A stretch of DNA of 64,000 nucleotides from Ruminococcaceae bacterium UBA7212 (GTDB taxonomy: Bacteria > Bacillota > Clostridia > Oscillospirales > Acutalibacteraceae): assembly GCA_002490525.1 (NCBI GenBank), contig DKUE01000019.1, positions 49,022 through 113,021 of the forward strand. Reading direction: 5' to 3'. Within the stretch, counting starts at the first letter, position 1. The number at the start of each line of letters is the position of its first letter. The position numbers and the translations under genes are program-made. The notes beneath the pieces are model-generated. The model made no database searches, was not told the DNA's origin, and saw nothing but the letters and a program-made list of their open reading frames with translations. Below are positions 42,071 to 51,300 of this stretch, one piece after another.

Positions 42071-43144
42071 TTAATCCTGAATCTTTCTTTTACGGTATTT
42101 TAAAGGCGTTGTGCCGAAATAGGCTTTAAAGGTTTTTATAAACTGCGTTGCATCAGAATATCCTACGCTGTCGCAAATCTGCTCCACCTTCATATCGGTG
42201 TCGGTGAGCAGTGTGGCGGCGTTTTCCATTTTTATTCGGCGCATTATAGCGGAAAAATTAAAGCCTGTCTGTTGCTTGACCATCGCGCTTAAATATGCAG
42301 GACTTAAGTAAAAATGCTGAGCTGTATTTTGCAAAGTTGCCGTTTTAAAATTTTGGCGCATATAGCTTTCTATTTCAATCATTCTCTCATTTAAAGCGTT
42401 ATCTCCATCGGAAAATTCAATTGTATCTTCATAATTTTGTAAAAGATACGGAAAGAATGTTGCAAGCAGTCCGGTTAATACATGCGCATAGTGCTGCTTT
42501 TTCTCCGATTGCTGGGCAAGCATATATAAAAGCAGTTCAGGCAAAAATGCATCCTGTCCGCAATGAAAGGTGAGAGAGTTACGGTAGTGACGTGAATAAA
42601 GTGTTTGTGCAAAATAGGCTGACAGGGTAGTGCCGCTCCGCATAAGGGCAGGGAATACGCTGTCAAAGGTGCTTTTCCTGATTTTTACGGTAAGTGTTAT
42701 GCAGTCCGGCTCAGCCAATAAATAATGGTATACATTCGGCGGGATAATCGTAATATCGCCTTGCTCCATGTACACCTCAACACCCTCAACACGGTGCAGA
42801 CAGCGTCCTTTTGTGGTGCACACGATTTCAAAAAAGTCGTGTCTGTGCGCAAATATATCAATATATCTCGGCACATGCTGTATCTCGGCGGTAGCGTTTT
42901 CCTGAATAAACAGCTGTTCGTTTAGTATGCCGGAGTAGTTTTGAAAGCGTTTCATTAAACTGTTTTTATATTTCTGCGCCTCGGGAGTGGATAACTTTGA
43001 AAAGTCGTAAGGGTCAGACTGTTCTTTTAAAAAAGACATCAACATATAGTCAAGATATTTGCCCGTCTTTTTGTAATATGCATATCCGATTTTCTCCTCT
43101 TCATCAAGATTTATTACACTGTCATATACTTTTTCTATCTGCAT
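42071..43144 (-). CDS. AraC-family transcriptional regulator
   Basis: This 357-residue protein has an N-terminal cupin-like sensor region (about 85-160, HRHDFFEIVCTTKGR, QGDITIIPPNVYHYL) and a C-terminal double HTH of AraC type (about 255-353, YLSPAYLSAMVKQQTG, GYSDATQFIKTFKAYFG). It probably activates the divergent glycosidase locus in response to an imported sugar. The ATG at 43144 follows GGGGGGAA, preferred over 43162. No terminator is seen before the recombinase relic. Confidence 0.88.
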   Translation of the reverse strand: MQIEKVYDSVINLDEEEKIGYAYYKKTGKYLDYMLMSFLKEQSDPYDFSKLSTPEAQKYKNSLMKRFQNYSGILNEQLFIQENATAEIQHVPRYIDIFAHRHDFFEIVCTTKGRCLHRVEGVEVYMEQGDITIIPPNVYHYLLAEPDCITLTVKIRKSTFDSVFPALMRSGTTLSAYFAQTLYSRHYRNSLTFHCGQDAFLPELLLYMLAQQSEKKQHYAHVLTGLLATFFPYLLQNYEDTIEFSDGDNALNERMIEIESYMRQNFKTATLQNTAQHFYLSPAYLSAMVKQQTGFNFSAIMRRIKMENAATLLTDTDMKVEQICDSVGYSDATQFIKTFKAYFGTTPLKYRKRKIQD

Positions 43145-43180
43145 AATGATTCCCCCCGCCATATTGCCTGCGTGAAATCC

Positions 43181-43190
43181 ATTATAGCAT
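43181..43190 (-). promoter_or_regulatory. Extended -10 of the AraC regulator gene
   Basis: The minus strand reads ATGCTATAAT, a consensus TATAAT with a TG extension, 37 bases before the start. No good -35 hexamer is seen. The 155-base divergent region is very AT-rich and would hold the AraC sites; none could be named. Confidence 0.55.
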
Positions 43191-43299
43191 ATTTTTTGAA
43201 AATATAAAGAAATACCTATAAATCTTCTAAAAATATATAATTTATTTTTTTTGAAACAGTGATATGATATAAATAGTTTGAAGAAAAGGAGAAATAATT

Positions 43300-44094
43300 A
43301 TGAAAAAGTTTATAAGGTGTATTTCTGTTTTGCTTGCGTTGACGCTTGTTGTCACCGCATTTGCCGCCTGCGGTAAAAAAGACGTGGCACCGTCTTCAAC
43401 CGAGCCGTCTACGGAAAATGTGTCGATGACCGCACCGCAGAAAGACGATACCGTTACAGAAGTTTCGGCGCAGAGAGTCAGTGAAACGGTGTCAAAAAGA
43501 CCCACGAACAGCGACGAGGCGTTTCATCTCTTTAACAGCTTAATCGGTTCGCAACAGCTTCGCTGTACATCTGTTCAGCAAAAAATTGCTGACGGTACAA
43601 TCGGTGTTAAAAATGCCGATACGCCTACAATAGATTTTGCCGACCCGAAATATGCCTCAGACCCCAATGAGATGAAATTTAAAGAGAGCTTTGAGCAAAA
43701 CGATAAAAACGGCGTTGCTCTCAGCGCGGTTTCTACATCGGATATCAGCAAGGCGGCATTCAGCGGCAACACGCTTACCCTGACGTTAAAGGAACATACA
43801 ATTACGGGCGATATGACAAAATCAACAAACAGTTATTTTAATGCTGTGGATTCGGCACGTGTGAAAGAGCTTGTGAAAAATGTGGAACAGGGCGCAGGCG
43901 TCAGCGGCGTAAAGATTAAGGCGACCACCCACAACCTTTCAAACGGTAAAATTGTGGCTGAATTTAACGAGGATTTTACAGCACTTACGTCGGTGAATGT
44001 AGTCTTTACGCAAAAGGTACTTGCTGAAACCACCTTTACGGTATTCAAAATCGATGCAAATTTCACCTATAATGTCACAGCAGAATATAAATAA
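43300..44094 (+). CDS. Lipoprotein of unknown function
   Basis: This 264-residue protein has a lipoprotein signal peptide with lipobox AFAAC (Cys25), then a Ser/Thr/Pro/Glu-rich linker (about 30-55) and a beta-rich globular part of about 190 residues. I recognise no family. It has no ABC-type solute-binding pattern, and the transporters of the locus are symporters. AAAGGAG precedes the ATG. It lies 10 bases before the GH39 gene, so it is the first gene of the glycosidase operon and may be a surface sugar-binding protein. Confidence 0.7.
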   Translation: MKKFIRCISVLLALTLVVTAFAACGKKDVAPSSTEPSTENVSMTAPQKDDTVTEVSAQRVSETVSKRPTNSDEAFHLFNSLIGSQQLRCTSVQQKIADGTIGVKNADTPTIDFADPKYASDPNEMKFKESFEQNDKNGVALSAVSTSDISKAAFSGNTLTLTLKEHTITGDMTKSTNSYFNAVDSARVKELVKNVEQGAGVSGVKIKATTHNLSNGKIVAEFNEDFTALTSVNVVFTQKVLAETTFTVFKIDANFTYNVTAEYK

Positions 44095-44103
44095 GGTGCA
44101 ATT

Positions 44104-45681
44104 ATGATTACATACAATTTAAATTTACAGTCGGCAAAAAAGCCGTTGGACAGATATTGGGAGTTTTGCGTAGGCAGCTGCCACGCGGCCACGGCTCTGC
44201 GGGCGGATTACCGAAAAATGCTGACGCAGTGTCACCGTGAACTGGGATTTAAGTATATACGCTTTCACGGATTGTTTAATGACGATATGAGCGTTGTAAA
44301 GAACCCCCTGTTTTCTGAAAAGCTGGTATTGTCCTTTGCAAATATTGATAATATTTACGATTTTTTGCTGTCCATAGGGATGAAACCGTTTGTGGAGCTT
44401 AGCTTTATGCCCACCGCATTGGCGAGCGGAACCAGCACGATTTTTCATTACAAGGGCAATACAACTCCACCTGCGGACTATGAAAAATGGGCGTGGTTTA
44501 TTAAAAAATTCATAAGTCACCTGATTGAGCGGTACGGGCTTTCTGAAATCAGGCAGTGGTATTTTGAAATATGGAACGAGCCAAATCTCGGCGGACCGGG
44601 TTCACCGTACGGCTTTTGGGCAGCAGATAGAGATGAATATTTTAAGCTTTACAAGATAACTTCTGAGGCTGTCAAATCGTGTGATAAATTTCTTCGCGTG
44701 GGCGGTCCTGCGACCTCAAATAATGCATGGATACCCGAATTTCTCGATTTTTGCGAAGAAAGTGGCGCACCCGTTGACTTTGTTTCCACGCATCATTATC
44801 CTACGGATGTCGTGCTGGGTTACGGTATTGAGGACAGTGCAAATTTTGTCAATCCTCTGAACATCAGTAATGCGGAACAGATTCAGAATGTGATCCGTAT
44901 GGCAAAAGACGGTGGCGAGGAATTTGAGGAGTTTAAAAAGCAGTATTCGGTTTTTCAGTCACAAATATGGGCACATGTTGAACGAGGCGTGCTCACGGAT
45001 ATGACAAAGCGCGCACTTTCCGAAGCACGGGGACTGCCTCTTTACTATACGGAGTGGGGAAGCCTTGCGGGGCTTCAGTCTGACAGCGCTTTCGGTGCGT
45101 CCTTCATAGCTAAGACTATATTGGATGGCGTTGACTTGGTTCGCGGGTATTCCTTTTGGACGTTCAGTGATATTATTGAAGAAAACGGTCAGGAAAGTGA
45201 TGAGTTTTTCGGCGGTTTCGGACTGATGACGCAGCATGGCATACCGAAAGCTCCGTACAGAGCTTTTGAACTTTTACATAAGCTTAAAGGGAATTTGTAT
45301 GAAAATGTATGCCGTTCGGAAACAGTCGATATTTATGCCGTCGGCAATGACGACATAAATGCAGTTCAACTGCTTGCAGTGAATCACACTTCCTTACTTC
45401 ACGATATCACGGAGCAGACAGCGGAAATAAATCTCCGTTTCCATAAAAAATGCGTCGGAGCGGAGATTATACGTCTGGATAAGCATCACGGCGACGCTTG
45501 TGAAAAATGGCTGTCCGACGGTGCAAAGCAGTATCTTTCCAAGGGCGAAATCGAAGTGTTAAAGGGCGTTTCCGAGTTGAAAAGAGAGACGCAGGCATTT
45601 GAAAGTACGGCCGGAGGAGTCAAGCTCTGTTTGACCTTGCCGCCTATGGGCACAGCACTTGTCACAGTGTATTTTGAATAA
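44104..45681 (+). CDS. Glycoside hydrolase family 39
   Basis: This 525-residue clan GH-A retaining glycosidase has the acid/base in IWNEPN (Glu159) and the nucleophile in YTEWG (Glu317). The barrel is followed by a C-terminal beta-sandwich (from about 400). GH39 enzymes are beta-xylosidases or alpha-L-iduronidases; the bacterial ones are mostly xylosidases. No signal peptide is present, so it acts in the cytoplasm on imported oligosaccharides. AAGGTG precedes the ATG. It is followed closely by the GH20-like gene. Confidence 0.85.
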   Translation: MITYNLNLQSAKKPLDRYWEFCVGSCHAATALRADYRKMLTQCHRELGFKYIRFHGLFNDDMSVVKNPLFSEKLVLSFANIDNIYDFLLSIGMKPFVELSFMPTALASGTSTIFHYKGNTTPPADYEKWAWFIKKFISHLIERYGLSEIRQWYFEIWNEPNLGGPGSPYGFWAADRDEYFKLYKITSEAVKSCDKFLRVGGPATSNNAWIPEFLDFCEESGAPVDFVSTHHYPTDVVLGYGIEDSANFVNPLNISNAEQIQNVIRMAKDGGEEFEEFKKQYSVFQSQIWAHVERGVLTDMTKRALSEARGLPLYYTEWGSLAGLQSDSAFGASFIAKTILDGVDLVRGYSFWTFSDIIEENGQESDEFFGGFGLMTQHGIPKAPYRAFELLHKLKGNLYENVCRSETVDIYAVGNDDINAVQLLAVNHTSLLHDITEQTAEINLRFHKKCVGAEIIRLDKHHGDACEKWLSDGAKQYLSKGEIEVLKGVSELKRETQAFESTAGGVKLCLTLPPMGTALVTVYFE

Positions 45682-45690
45682 ACAGGGGAT

Positions 45691-47568
45691 ATGAAAGTGA
45701 ATAAACCGTTTATTTTCCCAATACCGAAAAGCACAAAGCTTTTCAACGGTGTATATTGCACAGAAAAGGTCTGTACCGTGAATATGTCCGAGGATTTACA
45801 AGCCATATTTCATACCGTTCAGTCGATTTTTCCCGAAACGAAGATTGCGGCGTCGGCTGACGGAGCGGTAATACTTCAAAAATCCAACGGCTATTCAGCA
45901 GAAGGTTATTCCATAACTGTTTCGCAGGAAGGGATTAAAATTGTATATTCCGAACCTTCCGGAGCGTTTTATGCCCTTGTCACGCTTTGTCAGCTTTTAC
46001 AGCAGGGCGATGGAATACCATACTGCCGTATTGATGATGAACCGGGACTTAAAATTCGCGGTGTTATGATGGATATCAGCCGCGGAAAGGTACCCAAACT
46101 GGACACCCTCAAATGGATTGCCGACAGACTGGCGCAGTTTAAAATCAATCATTTTGAATTGTATATAGAGGGACTTTCCTTTGCATATCCACGATATAAG
46201 GCACTTTGGGCAGAGGAAACACCCCTGATGCCCGAAGAAATTTGTGCACTGAGCGAGTATTGCCGAGAAAGGTTTATTGATTTGGTGCCCTGTCAGAACG
46301 GATTGGGGCATATGTCGCGCTGGCTTTCCGTTGAACAGTTTAATCATCTTGCGGAATGCCCTGATGGATTTGCTGTTAAGGGATTTACGATTCCGCCGAC
46401 CACACTCGACCCTGAGGACGAAGGCAGTACAGAGTTTGTAAAAGAACTTTATGAGGCACTTTTGCCGTGTTTTAAAAGTAATTATGTAAACGCTTGTCTC
46501 GATGAGCCGTTTGAGCTGTGCATGGGCAAAAATAAAGGAAAAAATAAGTATCAGCTGTATACCGATTATGCGAATCGTATGAATGGCTTTGTGAAAAGCC
46601 GCGGCGGAAAAATGATGATGTGGGGCGATGTTTTAGCGAAAAACAGCGAAACGCTCAATGCGCTCGATAAGGATATTATCATTCTTGATTGGGGCTACGA
46701 AAAAGAGCATCCTTACGATAAGCGTGCCGAGAGATTGAGCCGTGCCGATAGAAAATTTTGCCTGTGTCCCGGTACAAACAGCTGGCTGTCATTTACAGGT
46801 ATGACCGATAATATGCTCGCCTGCATAGAATCCGCCGCGAATGCCGCCTATTCATACGGTGCGCAGGGCATAATTGTTACGGATTGGGGCGATTGCGGAC
46901 ATTTACAGTATTTGCCCGTGTCCTGGGCAGGCATTTTAACCGCCGCGGCGTATGCATGGAATATGCGCGGGACGGACCGCGAGACATTAGCCAAGGCTCT
47001 TGATCGGTTTGTGTTTCAAGACAGTGCGTGCGTTCTGGGCAATTTAGTACTTGATGCAGGCAATTATTATCAGCTCGAGGAGTTTTTGCTTCCGTGCCGT
47101 ACGCTTGCCGCAACCGTTTTGACAAGCGGATTTGTATCACGCGAGGAATATGAAAAATCTCTTGCATTTACTGCAAAAAGCATATCATTTTTTTCAACGG
47201 AGGATTTTGTAAAAATCTATCTTGAGAGCTATCAGAACCGTAAAGAGCCGAAGTGCTTTGCGGTTCGGAAATACTTACAAGAGCTTGTATCTCGATTGAA
47301 AAGGGCAAAGCCTGCGTGTGCTGACGGCGAAATCGTTTTAAGAGAATATCATAACGGACTGCAAATGGCTGATGCTATGTGTAAAGCGCGTGAAATGATG
47401 CTTACTGACGTACGTTTCCCTGAACTTGAAAAGCAGCTGGATACCGTGATATCTGAGCACCGCTGTTTGTGGAATATACGAAACAAGCCGTATGGCTGTG
47501 CACAGGGCTTGACGCCCCTTGAGCATATACGAAAACAGTTAGAGGACTGTAAAACGGGAGAAATTTAA
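45691..47568 (+). CDS. GH20-like beta-N-acetylhexosaminidase
   Basis: This 625-residue protein has an N-terminal GH20b-like alpha/beta domain (to about 115), a TIM barrel beginning with IRGVMMDISRGKVP, and a long helical C-terminal region. The Asp-Glu pair of GH20 is in CLDEPFE (Asp271, Glu272), although the usual GGDE context is changed. It should remove terminal GlcNAc or GalNAc, or a related sugar, using substrate assistance. No signal peptide. It ends one base before the next gene begins. Confidence 0.75.
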   Translation: MKVNKPFIFPIPKSTKLFNGVYCTEKVCTVNMSEDLQAIFHTVQSIFPETKIAASADGAVILQKSNGYSAEGYSITVSQEGIKIVYSEPSGAFYALVTLCQLLQQGDGIPYCRIDDEPGLKIRGVMMDISRGKVPKLDTLKWIADRLAQFKINHFELYIEGLSFAYPRYKALWAEETPLMPEEICALSEYCRERFIDLVPCQNGLGHMSRWLSVEQFNHLAECPDGFAVKGFTIPPTTLDPEDEGSTEFVKELYEALLPCFKSNYVNACLDEPFELCMGKNKGKNKYQLYTDYANRMNGFVKSRGGKMMMWGDVLAKNSETLNALDKDIIILDWGYEKEHPYDKRAERLSRADRKFCLCPGTNSWLSFTGMTDNMLACIESAANAAYSYGAQGIIVTDWGDCGHLQYLPVSWAGILTAAAYAWNMRGTDRETLAKALDRFVFQDSACVLGNLVLDAGNYYQLEEFLLPCRTLAATVLTSGFVSREEYEKSLAFTAKSISFFSTEDFVKIYLESYQNRKEPKCFAVRKYLQELVSRLKRAKPACADGEIVLREYHNGLQMADAMCKAREMMLTDVRFPELEKQLDTVISEHRCLWNIRNKPYGCAQGLTPLEHIRKQLEDCKTGEI

Positions 47569-47569
47569 A

Positions 47570-48970
47570 ATGAAATTTCAAACTACAAGGTTAGAACGCA
47601 ATTCATACGGACTGTATTTTACAGGACAGAACATCTATTATGCGCTGGTTACGGGCTATTTGGTTACATTTTTGATGTTCCAGGGTATCGATTTGTCAAA
47701 AACAGCAACAGTTATGCTGATTGTAAAGGTTTGGGATGCTGTAAACGACGCATTGTTCGGCGCAATTTTTGACAAGGTAAAATTTAAAAGCGGGCAGAAG
47801 TGCTTACCGTGGATTAAGATTTCAACTCTGTTGATTGCAATGACGACGATTTTTCTGTTTGCCATGCCCGTTTCTCTTTCCGAAGGCATAAAGCTCATAT
47901 GGTTTGCGGCGGCGTATTTGCTGTGGGACACGGCATACACCTTCTGTGATGTACCGATTTACACAATGGTAACGACCATGACGGACAATATGCAGGAACG
48001 GAATTCCTTGATGGCACGCGGACGGATTTTTTCGGGTGTCGGCGGCGGGATAGCAATGATCCTCTGTACCGTATTGGTCAGTGAAAAAATCGGTCTTGGC
48101 TTTTTGCCCGTTTCCGTTATCTTAGCTGTACTCGGCACCTTGCTGATGCTGCCGATTTGTTTGACAGGAAAAGAACGGAATTATGACAGCACACAAGAGG
48201 AGAGCTACACGCTTCGGCAGATGTTCCGTTATTTGCGCGGCAATAAATATCTGATGTTTTGCTATGGCGGGCAGTTGGTTTTCGGTGCACTCGGCACGGG
48301 CACAACCTTAGGGCTGTTCACCTCGTATTACTTGTTCGGCAGTGCGACCTTTAATTTGCTCCTTACGGCGATTTCCGCATTGCCTGCATTGGTGCTTGCA
48401 CTGTTTATTCCGTCCATTTTGAAAAAAGTCGATAAATTCAAGCTGTTTATACTTTGTAATGTATTCTCTGTGATTTTAGGCTTTATTATCTTTTTTGTCG
48501 GTTACCAAAATAAAACGGCGTTTGTGATTCTCAGTGTACTGCGTGCCATACCGCTCGGTGCCGTCGGTGTAATGAGCTTTATGTTTACACCGGACTGTGC
48601 CGAATACGGCAAATTCAAAACAGGCATTGACGCAAAGGGTATTACTTTTGCTATACAAACCTTTACCTCAAAGGTGACTGCGGCAGTAGCTTCGGCGTTA
48701 GGACTGTTTATTCTGAAACTGTTCGATTGGGTGTCCGTAGAAGCGGAGAGCTTCGCAGAATTGGAGCAGGCAGGTATTGTACAGTCGCAGAGCGCGTTGA
48801 ACGGATTGTGGATTACCTATATACTGATTCCGGTTATCGGCGCTGTTTTGGCACTCGTCTTCTATGCCTTCTACCGTTTAAATGATAAGGATGTACAGAT
48901 TATGGCGCAATGCAATGCGGGAGAAATTACGCGGGAAGAAGCGGAGCGTCGGCTTTCGCGAAAATATTGA
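47570..48970 (+). CDS. GPH-family sugar:cation symporter
   Basis: This 466-residue, twelve-helix carrier has the GPH signature KVWDAVNDALFGAIFDKVKF and the later CAEYGKFKTGIDAKGITF loop. It very likely imports the oligosaccharide hydrolysed by its neighbours. It starts one base after the GH20-like stop. Similar paralogues are at 51301 and at 35421 in the minus orientation. Confidence 0.88.
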   Translation: MKFQTTRLERNSYGLYFTGQNIYYALVTGYLVTFLMFQGIDLSKTATVMLIVKVWDAVNDALFGAIFDKVKFKSGQKCLPWIKISTLLIAMTTIFLFAMPVSLSEGIKLIWFAAAYLLWDTAYTFCDVPIYTMVTTMTDNMQERNSLMARGRIFSGVGGGIAMILCTVLVSEKIGLGFLPVSVILAVLGTLLMLPICLTGKERNYDSTQEESYTLRQMFRYLRGNKYLMFCYGGQLVFGALGTGTTLGLFTSYYLFGSATFNLLLTAISALPALVLALFIPSILKKVDKFKLFILCNVFSVILGFIIFFVGYQNKTAFVILSVLRAIPLGAVGVMSFMFTPDCAEYGKFKTGIDAKGITFAIQTFTSKVTAAVASALGLFILKLFDWVSVEAESFAELEQAGIVQSQSALNGLWITYILIPVIGAVLALVFYAFYRLNDKDVQIMAQCNAGEITREEAERRLSRKY

Positions 48971-48985
48971 TATAGGAGAACTGTT

Positions 48986-51247
48986 ATGACAGATAAAGTG
49001 AAAAGAATATTGGAACAGCTGACCACAGAAGAAAAAGCCGAAATCTGCGTCGGCGCTTCGTTTTGGCATTTATACAGCAATGCCGCTGTCGGGATTCCGC
49101 AGGTGATGGTTTCGGACGGACCGCACGGACTGCGTAAGCAAGCCGAAGCGGCAGACCATCTCGGATTAAATCAAAGTATTTCTGCGGTCTGCTTTCCTGC
49201 GGCATGTGCAACCGCCGCCTCGTTTGATGAATCCCTTTTAGAATGTATGGGCGAAGCTCTCGGCGAGGAATGCCGTGCGGAGGATGTAGCCGTACTGCTC
49301 GGTCCTGCTGTAAATATCAAGCGTTCTCCACTTTGCGGCAGGAATTTTGAATACTTTTCCGAAGACCCGTATTTGACAGGTAAGCTTGCCGCCGCGCAAA
49401 TCCGCGGTGTGCAGAAATGGGATGTCGGCACAAGCCTCAAACACTTTGCCGCGAACAATCAGGAATATCACCGTCAAAGCTGTTCCTCGGAAGTAGATAT
49501 GCGCACATTTCGGGAAATCTATCTGCGCGGCTTCGAAATTGCAGTAAAAGAAGCGAAGCCGTGGACGGTGATGTGTGCTTATAACAAAATCAACGGTACA
49601 TACGCCTCAGAAAACAAAATGCTGTTGACGGATATTCTGCGGGAGGAATGGGGCTTTGACGGCTGTGTTATGAGTGACTGGGGCGCAGTAAACGACCGTG
49701 TACAGGGGCTTTCGGCAGGACTGGATTTGGAAATGCCTGCATCGGGTGGCTATACAACACAGCAGATTGTGAACGCCGTAGAAAACGGCAGTCTGCCGAT
49801 GGCGGATTTGGACAAGGCGGCAGAACGGATTTTGACGACCGTTTTCCGCTATGCGGATTCGAATGTCCGAAAGCCTGTATTCGACCGTGAAAAGCATCAT
49901 CGGTTGGCGGTTGAGATTGAAAAAGAGTGCGCAGTGCTGTTGAAAAATGACGGTGCATTACCGCTGAAGGCGGACGAAACCGTGGCATATATCGGTGAAT
50001 TTGCGGAAAAGCCCCGCTATCAGGGCGGCGGCTCCAGCCATATTCATGCGTCTTGTGTTGTATCCGCGTTGGATGCGGCAAAGGCAAAAAACAGAAATGT
50101 ATACTACGCAAAAGGCTTCAGCGCAACGGAGGATATCACGGATGAAGCACTTTTTGACGAGGCGTTGCAGTTGGCGGAGCAAGCAGATAAAATTGTTGTT
50201 TTTGCAGGTCTGCCCGATATTTTTGAGAGTGAAGGCTATGACCGCACGCATATGCAGTTGCCCGCCTGCCAAAATGCGCTGATTCAAAAAATCTGCGCTG
50301 TGCACAAAAATGTGACCGTTGTTCTGCATAACGGTTCGCCTGTGGAATTACCGTGGGCAGACCGTGCAAATGCAATTTTGGAGATGTATCTCGGCGGTCA
50401 GGGTGTCGGTGCGGCGGCGGATGCATTGCTGTTCGGCGAGGCGAATCCCTGCGGCAGACTTCCGGAAACATTTCCGTTAAAGCTCTCAGATAATCCTTCT
50501 TATCTCAACTTTCCCGGATATAAAGGGAAGGTGGATTATGCCGAGGGTATCTATGTAGGCTACCGCTATTACGATACAAAAGAAATGCAGGTGCTTTATC
50601 CGTTCGGTCACGGTCTGTCCTATACGAGTTTTGAATACAGTCAACCGATTGTTTCCGCCGCAGCTTTCCGTGAAGATGCGAGCATCACCGTTTCGGTGAA
50701 CGTAAAGAATACAGGCGGCTGCTTCGGCAAAGAGGTTGTGCAGCTGTATATTCGGGATAAAACCCATGCGGTTGCCCGTCCTGACAAAGAACTGAAGGGA
50801 TTCCGAAAAATCGCCTTAGAGCCGGGGGAAAGCAAACAGGTCGAATTCACGGTGGATGCACAAAGCCTTGCGTATTATGATGTCGATTTACGGGATTGGT
50901 ATGCGCACACGGGTGCATATGATTTGATTATTGCCCGTTCCGCACAGGATATTGTTGCAACATGTCCGATTGCCTATACTGCTTTGAGACAGCCGTACCT
51001 TGACATTCACAAGTACACGACCTTCGGCGAACTGCTGTCCGATGCACGGACAGCACCGATTATGCAAGCACAGCTGCAAAAAATTTCTGCGGTAACATCT
51101 GCACTTTCGGGAGATGCATTTCCGAAAGAAGCGCTGAAAAAGATGGCGGCGAATGTACCTCTGACTTTTTTGCAAAGTATGCTTAAGCTTACGCCTGCTG
51201 CATTAGATGAGGTTATTGCAAAGTTAAAAGCACAGATTGAATCATAA
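48986..51247 (+). CDS. Glycoside hydrolase family 3 (beta-glucosidase/xylosidase)
   Basis: This 753-residue enzyme has a GH3 barrel with DGPHGLR and the catalytic nucleophile in MSDWGAV (Asp231). The alpha/beta sandwich domain has GGSSH and GLPDIFESEGYDR, and a fibronectin III-like domain (EVVQLYIRD, ELKGFRKIALEPGE) follows. It then has an extra C-terminal helical segment of about 80 residues. No signal peptide is present, so it is cytoplasmic. It releases beta-linked glucose or xylose. AGGAG precedes the ATG. Confidence 0.9.
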   Translation: MTDKVKRILEQLTTEEKAEICVGASFWHLYSNAAVGIPQVMVSDGPHGLRKQAEAADHLGLNQSISAVCFPAACATAASFDESLLECMGEALGEECRAEDVAVLLGPAVNIKRSPLCGRNFEYFSEDPYLTGKLAAAQIRGVQKWDVGTSLKHFAANNQEYHRQSCSSEVDMRTFREIYLRGFEIAVKEAKPWTVMCAYNKINGTYASENKMLLTDILREEWGFDGCVMSDWGAVNDRVQGLSAGLDLEMPASGGYTTQQIVNAVENGSLPMADLDKAAERILTTVFRYADSNVRKPVFDREKHHRLAVEIEKECAVLLKNDGALPLKADETVAYIGEFAEKPRYQGGGSSHIHASCVVSALDAAKAKNRNVYYAKGFSATEDITDEALFDEALQLAEQADKIVVFAGLPDIFESEGYDRTHMQLPACQNALIQKICAVHKNVTVVLHNGSPVELPWADRANAILEMYLGGQGVGAAADALLFGEANPCGRLPETFPLKLSDNPSYLNFPGYKGKVDYAEGIYVGYRYYDTKEMQVLYPFGHGLSYTSFEYSQPIVSAAAFREDASITVSVNVKNTGGCFGKEVVQLYIRDKTHAVARPDKELKGFRKIALEPGESKQVEFTVDAQSLAYYDVDLRDWYAHTGAYDLIIARSAQDIVATCPIAYTALRQPYLDIHKYTTFGELLSDARTAPIMQAQLQKISAVTSALSGDAFPKEALKKMAANVPLTFLQSMLKLTPAALDEVIAKLKAQIES

Positions 51248-51300
51248 AACTATCCGAGCAATTCTAATTGTATATTTTATAAATGCGTGGGTGAATAAAA

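Noticed and set aside
43251..43273. Promoter for the 43300 lipoprotein (TTGAAA and TATAAA)
   Set aside because: The boxes are only 11 bases apart, so no functional pair could be supported.
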